Assembly (NCBI RefSeq): GCF_025263565.1
Contig: NZ_CP079865.1
Coordinates: forward strand, 2,914,001-2,978,000
Length of the DNA stretch: 64,000 bases
Reading direction: 5' to 3'
DNA from: Mycobacterium sp. SMC-8
GTDB taxonomy: Bacteria > Actinomycetota > Actinomycetes > Mycobacteriales > Mycobacteriaceae
Each line of letters starts with the position of its first letter. The stretch's first letter is position 1. The notes below the pieces were generated by a model. It saw nothing but the letters and a program-made list of their open reading frames with translations. It had not been told where the DNA came from and searched no databases. Position numbers and translations under genes: made by a program. Below are positions 33,094 through 43,056 of this stretch, piece after piece.

Positions 33094-34872
33094 CCTGAGT
33101 TGGGTCACTTTGGTCAGTTTTGTAGGGTGGCGGTGTCTTGAGCTGCGGTGATGTCTCCGCTTAGTGCCCCTGCTAGGCACTAATTTGGGTCAGTAGGCTG
33201 CCTGGATGGTGTGGATTCGGCGGGTGCGCACGGCCTCGGGCGCGACCGCGGTCCAGATCGCCGAATCCGTCGATGGCCGCCGCCGGATCGTGCGCCATGT
33301 GGGCTCTGCGCGTGATGACGCCGAGCTGGGTCTGCTGCTCGAGGAGGCCCGCCGGCTGTTGGCCGATGACACCCAAGGCGAGTTGGATCTGGGGATCACG
33401 CCGAAAGCCGTTCGGGCCCATATGGTTCCACCGCCAGCTGGCATGCTGTTCACCGAGGATGCTGGAGAATCCGCAGTACGGGAGTTGGTGGTGCGGCCGC
33501 GGGTGCTCAAGAGCTGCAGCGGGCTGCTGTATGACGCCCTGGCGCAGGTGTATGCCAGCCTGGGGTTCGACGACGCGGTCGGCGATGAGGTCTTCCGTGA
33601 CCTGGTCATCGCCCGGGTGGTCGAGCCGACCAGCCTGCTCGACGCCGATCGGGTCCTCGCCGAGCTGGGACGTACCTCAGCGTCACTGTCGACCCGCAAG
33701 CGCACCCTGCGCCGTGCCCGCGGTGGTGGTTACCGCGACCAGATCGCCGCAGCGTGTTTCGCCCACGCCCGCACCGCCGGTGATGTCAGCCTGGTGCTTT
33801 ACGACGTCACGACCCTGTATTTCGAGGCCGACAAGGAAGACGACCTACGCCGCGTGGGGTACTCCAAGGAACGCCGAGTGGACCCGCAGATCGTGGTCGG
33901 GCTGCTGGTCGATCGGTGCGGATTCCCCTTGGAAATCGGCTGTTTCGAAGGAAACAAGGCCGAAACTCTGACGATCGTGCCGATCGTGAAGGCATTCCAA
34001 GCCCGCCACGAGATCACCGACATTGTCGTCGTCGCTGATGCGGGCATGCTGGCCAGCGGCAATCTGCGCGAACTTGATGAGGCAGGGTTGCGGTTCATCG
34101 TCGGATCGAGGGTTACCAAAGCGCCCAACGATCTGGCCTCGCACTTCCATTGGCACGGCGACTTCTTCACCGATGGCCAGATCATCGACACCATCACCCC
34201 ACGCGATCGACGCGGCACCGCGACCAAGACCAGCGACCCCAAGCGCAAAGCCGAGCCCGTCTGGGATCCGGCGACCCACACCAAGTCCTGGCGGGCGGTG
34301 TGGGCGTACTCGACCAAACGCGCGGTGCGCGACACCAAGACGCTCAACCTGCAGGAGAACAAGGCCCGCGCGGTCGTCGCCGGCGAGAAAGCCGCGCGGG
34401 TACCGCGGTTCATCAAGAACTGCAACGGTTCCCAAGAATTTGACGAGGCGTCGTTGCAGCGCGCCCGCCGCTTGGTCGGGCTCAAGGGCTACGTCACCAA
34501 CATCGACGCCGCACTGATGCCCGCGACCGAAGTGGTCGCCAGCTACCACGACCTCTGGCACGTCGAGGCGTCCTTCCGGATGTCCAAATCCGACCTCGCT
34601 GCCCGGCCCATGTTCGCCCGCACCCGCGACGCCATCGAAGCCCACCTGACCATCGTGTTCACCGCCCTGGCCGTCAGCCGCGAAGTCCAGACCCGCACCG
34701 GCCTGTCACTGCGCCGATTCCTACGCACCCTCAAACCCCTGCGATCAGCCACCATCGACCTCAACGGCGTCATCGCCACCTACCCGCCAGCCCTAAACAC
34801 CGAGGTCAACGCAATCCTCAACGCACTGAACGCCGAGAATTCAAGGCACTAAGCCAAATGACCCAACTCGGG
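33094..34872 (+). mobile_element. IS1549-like element (IS1634 family) with 202-bp duplication
   Basis: A 1779-bp element with ends CCTGAGTTGGGTCACTT (33094) and, inverted, CCCGAGTTGGGTCATTT (34872). One transposase ORF fills it. An internal hairpin TTAGTGCC-7-GGCACTAA lies at 33160-33183, ahead of the ORF. The element interrupts the TetR gene. The duplications are still identical, which points to a recent insertion. Confidence 0.93.
33206..34852 (+). CDS. IS1634-family (IS1549-like) transposase
   Basis: A 548-residue DDE transposase of the IS4-superfamily. Catalytic residues are likely the Asp of LVLYDVTTLYFEAD, the Asp of IVVVADAGMLASGNL and the Glu of DLWHVEASFRMSKSDL, the last matching the Y/R-x-K signature of the group. 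The N-terminus MVWIRRVRTASGATAVQIAE is typical. It looks intact and could be active. Confidence 0.93.
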   Translation: MVWIRRVRTASGATAVQIAESVDGRRRIVRHVGSARDDAELGLLLEEARRLLADDTQGELDLGITPKAVRAHMVPPPAGMLFTEDAGESAVRELVVRPRVLKSCSGLLYDALAQVYASLGFDDAVGDEVFRDLVIARVVEPTSLLDADRVLAELGRTSASLSTRKRTLRRARGGGYRDQIAAACFAHARTAGDVSLVLYDVTTLYFEADKEDDLRRVGYSKERRVDPQIVVGLLVDRCGFPLEIGCFEGNKAETLTIVPIVKAFQARHEITDIVVVADAGMLASGNLRELDEAGLRFIVGSRVTKAPNDLASHFHWHGDFFTDGQIIDTITPRDRRGTATKTSDPKRKAEPVWDPATHTKSWRAVWAYSTKRAVRDTKTLNLQENKARAVVAGEKAARVPRFIKNCNGSQEFDEASLQRARRLVGLKGYVTNIDAALMPATEVVASYHDLWHVEASFRMSKSDLAARPMFARTRDAIEAHLTIVFTALAVSREVQTRTGLSLRRFLRTLKPLRSATIDLNGVIATYPPALNTEVNAILNALNAENSRH

Positions 34873-35074
34873 CGATCGCCTCGACCCGCAGGTGCCAGAA
34901 CCGCGCTCGGGTGTCGTAATCGGCGGCCTGAGTTTTTGTGTCGACCACCATCATGCGGGCGATCCGTCGTCCCACGGGCTCATTGACATAGGCGGCGAAG
35001 GACAGAGTCAGCTCGGTGAGGTCGCCGCGTAGCGATCCGGTGTCGGGCACCGCGATGATGGTTTCGCTGTAGGA
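34873..35074. repeat. 202-bp target duplication, right copy
   Basis: Second copy of 32892-33093, identical throughout. Confidence 0.95.
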
Positions 35075-35385
35075 GAGCAGCGCTTCGAGGACGAGTTGGC
35101 GTTCGCTGTCCCAGGTCTGATGCAGATAGCGGGTGCTCAGCCCCGACCGGTGCGCCACACCTTCCATGCTGAACCGATCCGCGCCCACTGCTGAAGTTCA
35201 GCTAATGCGGCGTGGATTGCAGCATCACGCTGCGACGCATCGGCGTCGGACACCTGATTCCCCCCGGTATGGCCTGCGTGTCGAGCCTACGAGAACCGCG
35301 GCGATCTACCGTCGTTTCGGGAATTTTCGTTGCGCAGGGACAGAACCGACGCGCTACAGGAAACTTCTGCGGGTCTGTGTCAGAT

Positions 35386-37947
35386 CTAGGCGGACTTCAA
35401 CCTGATTCGCCAGCGCACAAAAGCGAGGTAGGCCACGCTGATCACGATCAGCATGCCCATGTCGAACAGCCATGCGCCGGAACTGTGTTCCCAGTGGCGG
35501 TCCTGCGGGGTCAGCGGTCCCGGCACCAACCGGATGAGGTCGATCGTCGACGCCGACGCGGCGAAACCCCATCGCGCGGGGGTGAACCACGACATCTGGT
35601 CCAGCACGATCCGGTCGGTCACCGGAATCATGCCGCCGGAGAACACCAGCTGGGACATGATCGCGACCACCAGCAGCGGCATGATCTGCTCGGCGGACTT
35701 GGCCAGTGCCGACAACGCCAGACCGACCATCGCGGCGGCCACACAGGTCACCGCGATGTCGGTGAACAGTTCCAGACTTCGGTTGCCGAGCAGTGCGCCG
35801 CTTTCCACCGCACCCGCACCCCAGCCCTTGCCTGCGATCGCGATCGCCGTGACGATCGCGGCCTGCACGACGGCGAACGCGGTGAACACCACCACCTTGG
35901 CAAGCAGATAGGCCGAGGTCGACAGGCCGACGGCCTGCTCACGCCGGAAGATCGCCCGCTCTCCGATCAATGCCCGGATGGTCAGCGCGGTCCCCATGAA
36001 GATCGCGCCGACGTTGAGCATGACCAGGATCTGCCCGGGCTCGTTGGGCGCCTCACCGCCCTCCATGGCGGTCTTCGGCACGCCGAACCCGACGTCGCCG
36101 GGTACCGACAGTGACAGCACGCCCATGATGAACGGCAGGAGCATCAGGAAGGCGAAGTAGCCGCGGTCGGAGATCACCAACCGGATCTGGCGCCGCGCGA
36201 TCGTGGACAGCTGACGGCGCAGGCTGGTACGGGTCGGGTTGCCCAGCTCCGACGGCGTCAACGCCGGCGGCTGCGGGGGCGGGGGCCCGTTCTGGGCGAG
36301 ATAGCGCTGCGCGGCGGCATCGGGATCGCCGGCGACGGAGCTGAAGATGTCGGCCCAGTTCGTCGTGCCCATCGACGGGCCGATCTGGCTCGGCGGTCCG
36401 TAGAACGCGGTCTTGCCGCCGGGGGCCAGCAGCAGCACCTGATCGCACACGTCCAGATAGGTCAGCGAGTGGGTGACGACCAGCACGACGCGGCCGGCGT
36501 CGGCGAGCTGGCGCAACATGGTCATGACCTGGCGGTCCAGTGCGGGGTCCAGGCCGGAGGTGGGCTCGTCGAGGATCAGCAGGGACGGACCGGTCAGCAG
36601 TTCCAGCGCCACCGACGCGCGCTTGCGCTGGCCGCCGGAAAGCTTGTCGACGCGGGTGTCGAGGTGCTTGGTCATCTCGAGCTCTTCGAGCACCTCGTTG
36701 ACGACCTGCTCGCGGTCGGCCTTCGTGGTGTCGGGCGGCAGCCGCAGCTCGGCGGCGTACATCAGCGCCTGCCTGACGGTGAGCTGCCCGTGCACGACGT
36801 CGTCTTGGGGGACCATGCCGATCCGGGAGCGCAGCGAGGCGTATTCGGCGTGCACGTCGTGCCCTTCGAACGACACCTGGCCTGTGGTCGGGTGCGTGTA
36901 CCCGGCCACCAGGCGCGCGAAGGTCGACTTGCCGGCGCCGGACGGGCCGATCACCGCGGTCAGTGTGCCCGGACGGGCCGACACCGAGATGTTGTCGAGC
37001 AGGGTCTTGTTGTTCTCGATGGTCCACGTGACGCCGTGGACGTCGAGGCCACCGGTGGCGGTCGCGGCGGCGGTTTCGGTGCGGCGGACCAGCGTCCCGT
37101 CGCGGAACACCAGGTCGACGTTGCCGATGGTGACGGTGTCGCCTTCGGTGAGCATCGCGCTGTCGACGCGCGAGCCGTTGACGAACGTGCCGTTGATGCT
37201 GCGGTTGTCGCGGATCTCGGCTCCGCCGGGCGTCGGCACCAGGGTTGCGTGGTGACGCGAGGCCAGCACGTCGGGGATGACGATGTCGTTGTCGGACGAG
37301 CGCCCGATCTTGATCGAGCCGGGCGGCGCCTCCGCGGGCCGGCCGGGCCGCAGGATCTTGAGCATGCTGGTGGCGAGGTTGCCGTCGCCGCCGGACCGGG
37401 GCGCCGCAGCCGGCCCCATCACGGTCACCGACTCCATCGCCGGAGACGAGATCGGCTGCGGGGCGGGTCGGGACTGCTGAGGCTGCGGGTGCGACGGCGG
37501 CCCGGGTGGCCGGGTCGGGTACGGCCGCTGCACCGGCGGACGCGCGGTAGGAGGCGGAGGTTGCGACGGCCACGTCGTGCTGGGCCTGCCGGTCACCGGG
37601 ACCGCGACCGTCGGGGGTGGCGAGCCGGCCGAGCCCTGGTGGCGGCCGACCTCGAAGACCAGCAGCGGACCGTCGGGATTGCCGATATGGAGCTGTGCGC
37701 CGTCGGTGATCTCGGCCGCGGGAACCCGCCTGCCGTTGACGTACATGCCGTTGAGGCTGCCGTTGTCGATCGCCACCCAGCGGCCCTGGTCGAATCGCAG
37801 CACCAGATGGGCCCGCGAGATCAAGGGGTGGGCGATCCGGATGTCGGCCCGCAGGTCCCGGCCGACGACGACGTCGTTGCCGGCCGCGAAGGAGCGTGTG
37901 GATCCGTCATACCGAACGGTCAGCGCAGGGGTTGCTGGTCGGCTCAC
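35386..37947 (-). CDS. FHA-domain ABC exporter (Rv1747-like)
   Basis: An 853-residue half-transporter. FHA1 lies at about residues 24-95 (VVVGRDLRADIRIAHPLISR) and FHA2 at about 220-285 (IKIGRSSDNDIVIPDVLASR), with a proline-rich linker between. The ABC domain has GPSGAGKST, LSGGQRKRASVALELL and LLILDEPTSGLD. About six membrane segments of the ABC-2 type follow. Rv1747 is phosphorylated by PknF and its FHA domains read phosphothreonine; it is linked to PIM export. The same regulation is likely here, though no kinase gene is adjacent. It begins at ATG 37947 and stands alone. Confidence 0.95.
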   Translation of the reverse strand: MSRPATPALTVRYDGSTRSFAAGNDVVVGRDLRADIRIAHPLISRAHLVLRFDQGRWVAIDNGSLNGMYVNGRRVPAAEITDGAQLHIGNPDGPLLVFEVGRHQGSAGSPPPTVAVPVTGRPSTTWPSQPPPPTARPPVQRPYPTRPPGPPSHPQPQQSRPAPQPISSPAMESVTVMGPAAAPRSGGDGNLATSMLKILRPGRPAEAPPGSIKIGRSSDNDIVIPDVLASRHHATLVPTPGGAEIRDNRSINGTFVNGSRVDSAMLTEGDTVTIGNVDLVFRDGTLVRRTETAAATATGGLDVHGVTWTIENNKTLLDNISVSARPGTLTAVIGPSGAGKSTFARLVAGYTHPTTGQVSFEGHDVHAEYASLRSRIGMVPQDDVVHGQLTVRQALMYAAELRLPPDTTKADREQVVNEVLEELEMTKHLDTRVDKLSGGQRKRASVALELLTGPSLLILDEPTSGLDPALDRQVMTMLRQLADAGRVVLVVTHSLTYLDVCDQVLLLAPGGKTAFYGPPSQIGPSMGTTNWADIFSSVAGDPDAAAQRYLAQNGPPPPQPPALTPSELGNPTRTSLRRQLSTIARRQIRLVISDRGYFAFLMLLPFIMGVLSLSVPGDVGFGVPKTAMEGGEAPNEPGQILVMLNVGAIFMGTALTIRALIGERAIFRREQAVGLSTSAYLLAKVVVFTAFAVVQAAIVTAIAIAGKGWGAGAVESGALLGNRSLELFTDIAVTCVAAAMVGLALSALAKSAEQIMPLLVVAIMSQLVFSGGMIPVTDRIVLDQMSWFTPARWGFAASASTIDLIRLVPGPLTPQDRHWEHSSGAWLFDMGMLIVISVAYLAFVRWRIRLKSA

Positions 37948-38323
37948 GGAGCCGCTCCGGCGGCGACATTGGACATCGCGCGCAACTCTATCGGGTGGCG
38001 GTCATGCCGGTACGTGCCACCTGACGGTGTCGATGATCTGTTGCCGCGCTGTTACCGGCTTGTTCTCTACGGCCAGTGGTGCAAGCCGCCGTGCTGGGCA
38101 TCCCTCCGGTCCCCGCGCCGTGGCGATCATCGCGACACGCCCGTGATCCGGCGACCTACGCCCTCCGGCATGCATGCACTCAGTGAAGGTACGAAATGCG
38201 CTGTGAGAGAGGCGGATAGCGTCACTGTTCCGAGATCGGGAGGGGTCGAAGACGCAAGGTGTGCGCAGCCCCCGTGGCGGCTCGACGAATTCTAGGGATT
38301 TCTCTCTATTTTAGGGTGGAGCA
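37948..38323. other. Intergenic region between transporter and TetR gene
   Basis: 376 bases between divergent genes, with no supported ORF. An AT-rich stretch (38290-38315, TTCTAGGGATTTCTCTCTAT) just before the TetR start is the likely promoter/operator area. I see no perfect palindrome. Confidence 0.5.
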
Positions 38324-38887
38324 ATGCCGCGGCCCGCCCGATACACCGTCGACGCCCTTCTCGACGCCGCCGCGCAGCTTCTGGCCCAGGACGGTGTCTC
38401 CGCGGTGACGATGTCGGCGGTCGCGCGCAGCGCCGGCGCGCCGAGCGGGTCGGTCTACCACCGCTTCCCGTCGCGCGCGGCGCTGTGCGGCGAATTGTGG
38501 GTGCGCACCGAGGAACGGTTCCAGGAGGAGCTGATCGAGGCGTTGTCGGTCGACGGCGATGCCCAGCAGCGCTGCGTGAACGGTGCGCTGCGGATCGTGC
38601 AGTGGTGCCGCGAGCATCCCGTCGAGGCCCAGGTTCTGCTCGCCGGGCCCAACGAGCTCGGGCTGGGGGAGTGGCCCGACCCGGTGACGGGCCGTCGGAA
38701 ACGCTTGCAGCGCAAGCTGCGTAAGGTGCTCTCCGAGCTGCCCGACGACCTCGCGCGCGTCAACGCCGCGATCATGGACGTGCCGGCGGCGATCGTGCGG
38801 CGTCACCTGCGGGCGCGTCAGAGCATCCCGGCGACCGCCGATGCGATCGTCGAGGACTGCGCCCGCGCGCTCATCGCCCCGAGCTGA
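38324..38887 (+). CDS. TetR-family transcriptional regulator
   Basis: A 187-residue repressor with a TetR helix-turn-helix in residues 8-55 (ALLDAAAQLLAQDGVSAVTM, GAPSGSVYHRFPSRAAL) and a helical ligand domain. It is convergent with the flavin oxidoreductase gene, overlapping it by 17 bases at the 3' ends, and divergent from the FHA-ABC gene. It could control either; the ligand is unknown. Confidence 0.92.
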   Translation: MPRPARYTVDALLDAAAQLLAQDGVSAVTMSAVARSAGAPSGSVYHRFPSRAALCGELWVRTEERFQEELIEALSVDGDAQQRCVNGALRIVQWCREHPVEAQVLLAGPNELGLGEWPDPVTGRRKRLQRKLRKVLSELPDDLARVNAAIMDVPAAIVRRHLRARQSIPATADAIVEDCARALIAPS

Positions 38888-40088
38888 CCGGCTTCTGCGT
38901 TCCTGGGGAGCCGGTGCGCACGCAGTAGGTGTGGCTGTAGATCGTCGGCATGCACAGGTTGCAGTGGTCGCAGATCGACGTCACGCTGCTGTCGGCGTGA
39001 ATCCGGTTGAGCAGATCAGGTTCAGCGAGCAGGGCACGCCCCATCGCGACGAAGTCGAAGCCCTCGGCCATCGCGCGGTCCATCGTCTCGCGGTTGGTGA
39101 TCCCGCCCAGCAGGATCAGCGGCATCGTCAACTCGTCGCGGAATTTCTTGGCGTCCCGCATCAGGTAGGCCTCGTGGTACGGGTACTCGCGCATGAACTT
39201 CTTGCCGGTCATCCGGATGCCCCACGACAGCGGGGGTTTGAAGGCCCGGGAGAACTCCTTGACCGGAGCGCCGCCACGGAACAGGAACATCGGATTGAGC
39301 AGCGAGCTGCCCGCGGTCAGCTCGAGCGCGTCGAGGCCGCCGTCCTCTTCGAGCCACTTCGCGGTCTGCAGAGATTCCTCCAGCGGAATGCCGCCCCGCA
39401 CACCGTCGGACATGTTCAGTTTCGCGGTGACCGCGATCTGATCGCCGACGGCGCGTTTGACGGCCAGCACCACGCCGCGGGCCACCTTGGCGCGGTTCTC
39501 CAGCGACCCTCCGAATTCGTCGGTGCGCCGGTTGATCAGCGGGGACAGGAACGAGCTGGCCAGGTAGTTGTGACCCAGGTGGATCTCGACCGCGTCGAAC
39601 CCGGAGTCGATGGCCAGCCGGGCCGCGTTGGCGTGCGCCTCGGTCACCTCGGCGATGTCCTCACGGGTGGCCTTCTTGGCGAACCGCATCGAGAGCGGAT
39701 TGAAGAACCGCACCGGCGCCAGGGCCTGGGCCTTGTTGGTGCGCGAGTTGGCCACCGGTCCGGCGTGGCCGATCTGCGCGCTGATCGCGGCGCCCTCGGC
39801 ATGAACCGCGTCGGTCAGCCTGCGCAGACCCGGCACCGCCTCGGGCCGCATCCACAGCTGCCACCCGTCGGTCCGCCCGCCCGGTGCGACGGCGCAGTAC
39901 GCGACCGTGGTCATACCGACCCCACCGGCGGCGGGAAGCCGGTGGTAGGTGATCAAATCCTCGGTGACCAGCGCATCCGGAGTCGAGGCCTCGAACGTCG
40001 CGGCCTTGATGATGCGGTTGCGCAGGGTCAGCGGCCCCAGCTTGGCCGGACTGAACACATCGGGTGCGACTGTCATGTCGTCGAGCAT
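38871..40088 (-). CDS. NADH:flavin oxidoreductase (OYE family)
   Basis: A 405-residue FMN TIM barrel of the old-yellow-enzyme group. It shows [23 protein letters not shown], an [20 protein letters not shown] active-site stretch (20 residues) and the FMN phosphate loop [21 protein letters not shown]. The C-terminus holds a cysteine run, [10 protein letters not shown]...YC, like part of the iron-sulfur site of 2,4-dienoyl-CoA reductases but without their extra domains. Start ATG 40088 has GAGGG ahead; ATG 40076 is an alternative. The substrate is unknown. It is divergent from folD. Confidence 0.88.
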   Translation of the reverse strand: MLDDMTVAPDVFSPAKLGPLTLRNRIIKAATFEASTPDALVTEDLITYHRLPAAGGVGMTTVAYCAVAPGGRTDGWQLWMRPEAVPGLRRLTDAVHAEGAAISAQIGHAGPVANSRTNKAQALAPVRFFNPLSMRFAKKATREDIAEVTEAHANAARLAIDSGFDAVEIHLGHNYLASSFLSPLINRRTDEFGGSLENRAKVARGVVLAVKRAVGDQIAVTAKLNMSDGVRGGIPLEESLQTAKWLEEDGGLDALELTAGSSLLNPMFLFRGGAPVKEFSRAFKPPLSWGIRMTGKKFMREYPYHEAYLMRDAKKFRDELTMPLILLGGITNRETMDRAMAEGFDFVAMGRALLAEPDLLNRIHADSSVTSICDHCNLCMPTIYSHTYCVRTGSPGTQKPVSSGR

Positions 40089-40134
40089 GCCACGCCCTCG
40101 GGGCGGAACAACACTGCCTGTCAGAATGATGCGC

Positions 40135-40992
40135 GTGGGTGCAATCACTTTGGACGGCAAGGCCACGCGCGACGAGATCTTTGTCGACCTGAGAGAGCGC
40201 GTCGCGGCGTTGACCGCTGCCGGCAGGACGCCGGGCCTCGGGACGGTGCTGGTCGGGGATGACCCCGGGTCGCAGGCCTATGTGCGCGGTAAGCACTCGG
40301 ACTGCGCCAAGGTGGGCATCAACTCGATCCGGCGCGATCTGCCCGCCGACATCTCGCAGGAGACCCTGCTCGAGACCATCGACGAGCTCAACGCGAACCC
40401 CGACTGCACCGGTTACATCGTGCAACTGCCGCTGCCCAAGCACCTGAACGAGAACGCCGCGCTGGAACGCATCGATCCCGGTAAGGACGCCGACGGCCTG
40501 CACCCGACGAACTTGGGCCGGCTGGTGCTCAACGAGCCGGCGGCGCTGCCGTGCACCCCGCGGGGCATCGTGCACCTGTTGCGCCGCTACCAGGTGGAGA
40601 TCGCCGGCGCCCACGTCGCCGTGATCGGCCGTGGCGTCACAGTCGGCCGCCCGCTGGGTCTGCTGCTCACCCGGCGCTCGGAGAACGCGACGGTCACGCT
40701 GTGTCACACCGCAACGCGTCACCTGCCCCAGATCACCCGCGAGGCCGACATCATCATCGCCGCGGCCGGGGTGCCGCACATGGTCACCGCCGAGATGGTC
40801 CGGCCTGGCGCCGCCGTCGTCGACGTCGGGGTCAGCCGTGACGACGCCGGAAAGCTCGTCGGCGACGTACATCCGGACGTGTGGGAAGTGGCCGGGCACG
40901 TTTCGCCGAATCCCGGCGGTGTCGGTCCGCTGACGCGGGCCTTCCTGCTGACCAACGTCGTCGAGCGCGCCGAGGCACTCGCCGCCTCGTGA
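40135..40992 (+). CDS. folD: Methylenetetrahydrofolate dehydrogenase/cyclohydrolase
   Basis: A 285-residue bifunctional cytosolic enzyme converting 5,10-methylene-THF to 10-formyl-THF using NADP. Motifs are the Tyr/Lys pair in [35 protein letters not shown] and the cofactor loop [24 protein letters not shown] ends the protein. GTG 40135 ([16 protein letters not shown]) fits the mycobacterial N-terminus; in-frame ATGs at 40126 and 40129 would add only two or three residues. The stop overlaps the DUF3017 start by GTGA. Confidence 0.97.
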   Translation: MGAITLDGKATRDEIFVDLRERVAALTAAGRTPGLGTVLVGDDPGSQAYVRGKHSDCAKVGINSIRRDLPADISQETLLETIDELNANPDCTGYIVQLPLPKHLNENAALERIDPGKDADGLHPTNLGRLVLNEPAALPCTPRGIVHLLRRYQVEIAGAHVAVIGRGVTVGRPLGLLLTRRSENATVTLCHTATRHLPQITREADIIIAAAGVPHMVTAEMVRPGAAVVDVGVSRDDAGKLVGDVHPDVWEVAGHVSPNPGGVGPLTRAFLLTNVVERAEALAAS

Positions 40993-41282
40993 CCGTCAGG
41001 GAGTTCGCGCGCAAGGTGTTCGCCGCGCAGTGGCCCATTTTGGTGGTGGCGCTGTTGCTGACCGCGGCGTTCGTCCTGGTGGCCGCGGGCTTCTGGCGGC
41101 GTGGCGCGCTGGTCATGGCCGTCGGGGTCGCCGTCGCGTCCGGGCTGCGGTTGGCCCTGCCCGACGACCGCGCCGGACTGCTGGCGGTGCGCAGCCGCAC
41201 GGTGGACTTTGTGACCACCGCCTCGGTCAGCGCTGCGATGCTCTACATCGCGTGGACTATCGATCCGCTCGGCACGAGCTGA
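40989..41282 (+). CDS. DUF3017 small membrane protein
   Basis: A 97-residue protein with three predicted membrane segments ([53 protein letters not shown]). DUF3017 proteins regularly follow folD in actinobacteria, as in M. tuberculosis Rv3355c-Rv3356c. Its GTG start overlaps the folD stop. Function unknown. Confidence 0.9.
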   Translation: MTVREFARKVFAAQWPILVVALLLTAAFVLVAAGFWRRGALVMAVGVAVASGLRLALPDDRAGLLAVRSRTVDFVTTASVSAAMLYIAWTIDPLGTS

Positions 41283-41291
41283 GCCGGTGTA

Positions 41292-42095
41292 TCAGGTCGG
41301 GCGCCGGAGAATGAATTGCCAGGCCCACGGTATGTACTGCATCGGCCGTTCGAGCGCCCTGGCGATCCATCGGACCTTCTGGGGAATGACCTCGGGCGGA
41401 TAGTTGAAGTTTCGGACGTGCGCGACGTCGAAACCCGCGCGGCCGGCGGACTGCCTGATGTGTTTCATCGTCACGACGTAGAAGTCATGGTTCCAGTGCA
41501 CCGGCGAGAGCTTCCAGTAGCGGTGCTGCAGGGTGGTGGGCAGCCAACCCATCAGCGGCAGTCGGCTGTGCGACTCGATCAGGAAGTGCGGGTTCGGGAT
41601 CTGTCCCACCACGACGCCGCCGGGCTTGAGCACCCGGAAGATTTCCCGCAGGCTCGGGTCGCGTTCGTCCGGGGGGATGTGTTCGAAGACGTTGGCGAAG
41701 AGCGCGACATCGAAAGTCGCATCGGGGAATTCGAGCCGGCTCGCCCGCGCGGGGTGCAACACGCAGCCACGGGGCGTGACGAGTTCACCGGGCAGCGTCG
41801 GGTCGATGCCGGTCCATTTCGGCACGCGAGTCAACTGCCCCATCTGGTCGGTCAATGCTCCCCGCTGGCAACCGATCTCGATGCCATAGGCCGCGCCGAG
41901 CGCACTGAACTCATCGACCAGGCCGGCCAGGCTCTGGCTGAGAACGGCACCGCGTGTGACCCACTCGTCCTCGGTCTGCAGAACCTGGGACCTGACGAAT
42001 CGGCGCAGGCGCCCCAGGTTCGCCGGAACCTTGGTTTCGTCCTCGCCGGCCATCAACTCCAGTGGCCGCGCAGCCTGCTCCCTGCTCTTCAACAT
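41292..42095 (-). CDS. Class I SAM-dependent methyltransferase (UbiE/COQ5-like)
   Basis: A 267-residue protein. The SAM region starts AYGIEIGCQRGALTDQM, and the post-SAM motif is FDVALFANVFEHIPP and EIFRVLKPGGVVVGQIPNP. The E-I-G-C-Q-R replaces the usual G-x-G-x-G, but the fold is clear. ATG 42095 has GGGGGAATGA ahead. It lies 97 bases after a glycosyltransferase on the same strand, so both may decorate a surface glycan or lipid. This is inference from adjacency. Confidence 0.85.
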   Translation of the reverse strand: MLKSREQAARPLELMAGEDETKVPANLGRLRRFVRSQVLQTEDEWVTRGAVLSQSLAGLVDEFSALGAAYGIEIGCQRGALTDQMGQLTRVPKWTGIDPTLPGELVTPRGCVLHPARASRLEFPDATFDVALFANVFEHIPPDERDPSLREIFRVLKPGGVVVGQIPNPHFLIESHSRLPLMGWLPTTLQHRYWKLSPVHWNHDFYVVTMKHIRQSAGRAGFDVAHVRNFNYPPEVIPQKVRWIARALERPMQYIPWAWQFILRRPT

Positions 42096-42192
42096 TCATT
42101 CCCCCGGTTCTGAGTACGACAATCCTGACGGTTTTTCGTGGTCACGCTGGCTGCATCCGCTGCAGGATCGAAGCCGGGCCTGCCCGGAGAGC

Positions 42193-43056
42193 TCACGCAG
42201 GATTCCCGATGTGTTCGCCGGCGTGGACCCGCCGGCGAACCGACTGCACCATGTGGCCGCTCAGTCCCGACTGGTGCCCGCGCAGGACCGTGCGCAGCAC
42301 CCGGATGCCGTCGCTGATCGAATGAAGGTTGGACTTGCCTGCCCGCCGCGGCAGTTCGAGGCTGGGCACCTCGGCGACTCGTAGGCCGGCCCGCATGGCG
42401 TGCACGACCATCTCTGCCTCGATCTCGAAGCCGGTCGCGGACAGGGCGAGCGCATCGAGGTAGCGGCGGTGGAACGCGCAGAATCCGTAGCACAGGTCGG
42501 TGAGCTCGGCCCGGTACAGCGTGTTGAAGACGCCGAGCAGGAACCGGTTGCCGAGCCGCCGGAATCTGGTGATGTCGAGAGACCCGCCGCCCGGGATGAA
42601 GCGCGACCCCTTCACGAAGTCGTAACCGTTGGCGAGGAAGTGCAGGTAGTGCTTGATCTCGTCGGGGGTCATGCTGCCGTCCGCGTCCATCATCACGATG
42701 ACGTCGCCGGACGCGGCGAGGAAACCGGTCCTCAACGCGCTGCCCTTGCCGACACCGTCCTGCGGGACCACCATGATGTCCGGCCGGCAACGCTGGGCGG
42801 TGACCAGCGTGGCATCCGTGGACTTGCCGTCGACGAGGATGACCTCGTCGACGTCGTCGGCGATCTGTTGCAGAACCCACCCGATGTTGCGCGCCTCATT
42901 CTTCACGGGGATCACCAGGCTGACGCTCAATGCCTGGGGAATCGCGCGTTCCTTCTTGCTGCGTGCGTCCAGGTGGACCAGTGGGTCGGTCGCCACTCGC
43001 GCCATCAACGGCGCGGAATCCTGCACATACTCGTGGGAAATTCGTTGCTCAGTCAT
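42193..43056 (-). CDS. Family 2 glycosyltransferase (polyprenyl-phosphate sugar transferase-like)
   Basis: A 287-residue GT-A glycosyltransferase: SVSLVIPVKNEARNIGWVL, ILVDGKSTDAT, MMDADGSM (DxD), then FVKGSRFIPGGG and LTDLCYGFCAFHRRYL. This resembles DPM1/UDP-glucose dolichol-phosphate transferases without membrane helices, so it probably charges polyprenyl phosphate at the membrane face. A GGGGGG run precedes the ATG at 43056. It is upstream of the methyltransferase. No other glycan genes are visible. The AT-rich 500-base region upstream suggests recent acquisition. Confidence 0.88.
   Translation of the reverse strand: MTEQRISHEYVQDSAPLMARVATDPLVHLDARSKKERAIPQALSVSLVIPVKNEARNIGWVLQQIADDVDEVILVDGKSTDATLVTAQRCRPDIMVVPQDGVGKGSALRTGFLAASGDVIVMMDADGSMTPDEIKHYLHFLANGYDFVKGSRFIPGGGSLDITRFRRLGNRFLLGVFNTLYRAELTDLCYGFCAFHRRYLDALALSATGFEIEAEMVVHAMRAGLRVAEVPSLELPRRAGKSNLHSISDGIRVLRTVLRGHQSGLSGHMVQSVRRRVHAGEHIGNPA

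Larger units (their letters stand above)
32713..35253 (-). pseudogene. TetR-family regulator gene broken by an IS and a frameshift
   Basis: From GTG 35253, behind a GGGGGGAA ribosome site, the gene reads VSDADASQRDAAIHAALAEL. One base is then lost near 35191, after which VGADRFSMEGVAHRSGLSTR continues the helix-turn-helix one frame away. At RFWHLRVEAI the IS1549-like element interrupts. The C-terminal part resumes in the second 202-bp copy and continues EIIFRRATERGELRDD to 32713. The repaired protein would be about 180 residues. The frameshift may predate the insertion. The regulated genes are unknown; the FHA-ABC transporter next door is a candidate. Confidence 0.88.

Noticed and set aside
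36469..38295. 608-codon plus-strand frame opposite the FHA-ABC gene
   Set aside because: Antisense shadow; it also runs into an intergenic region without a start site.
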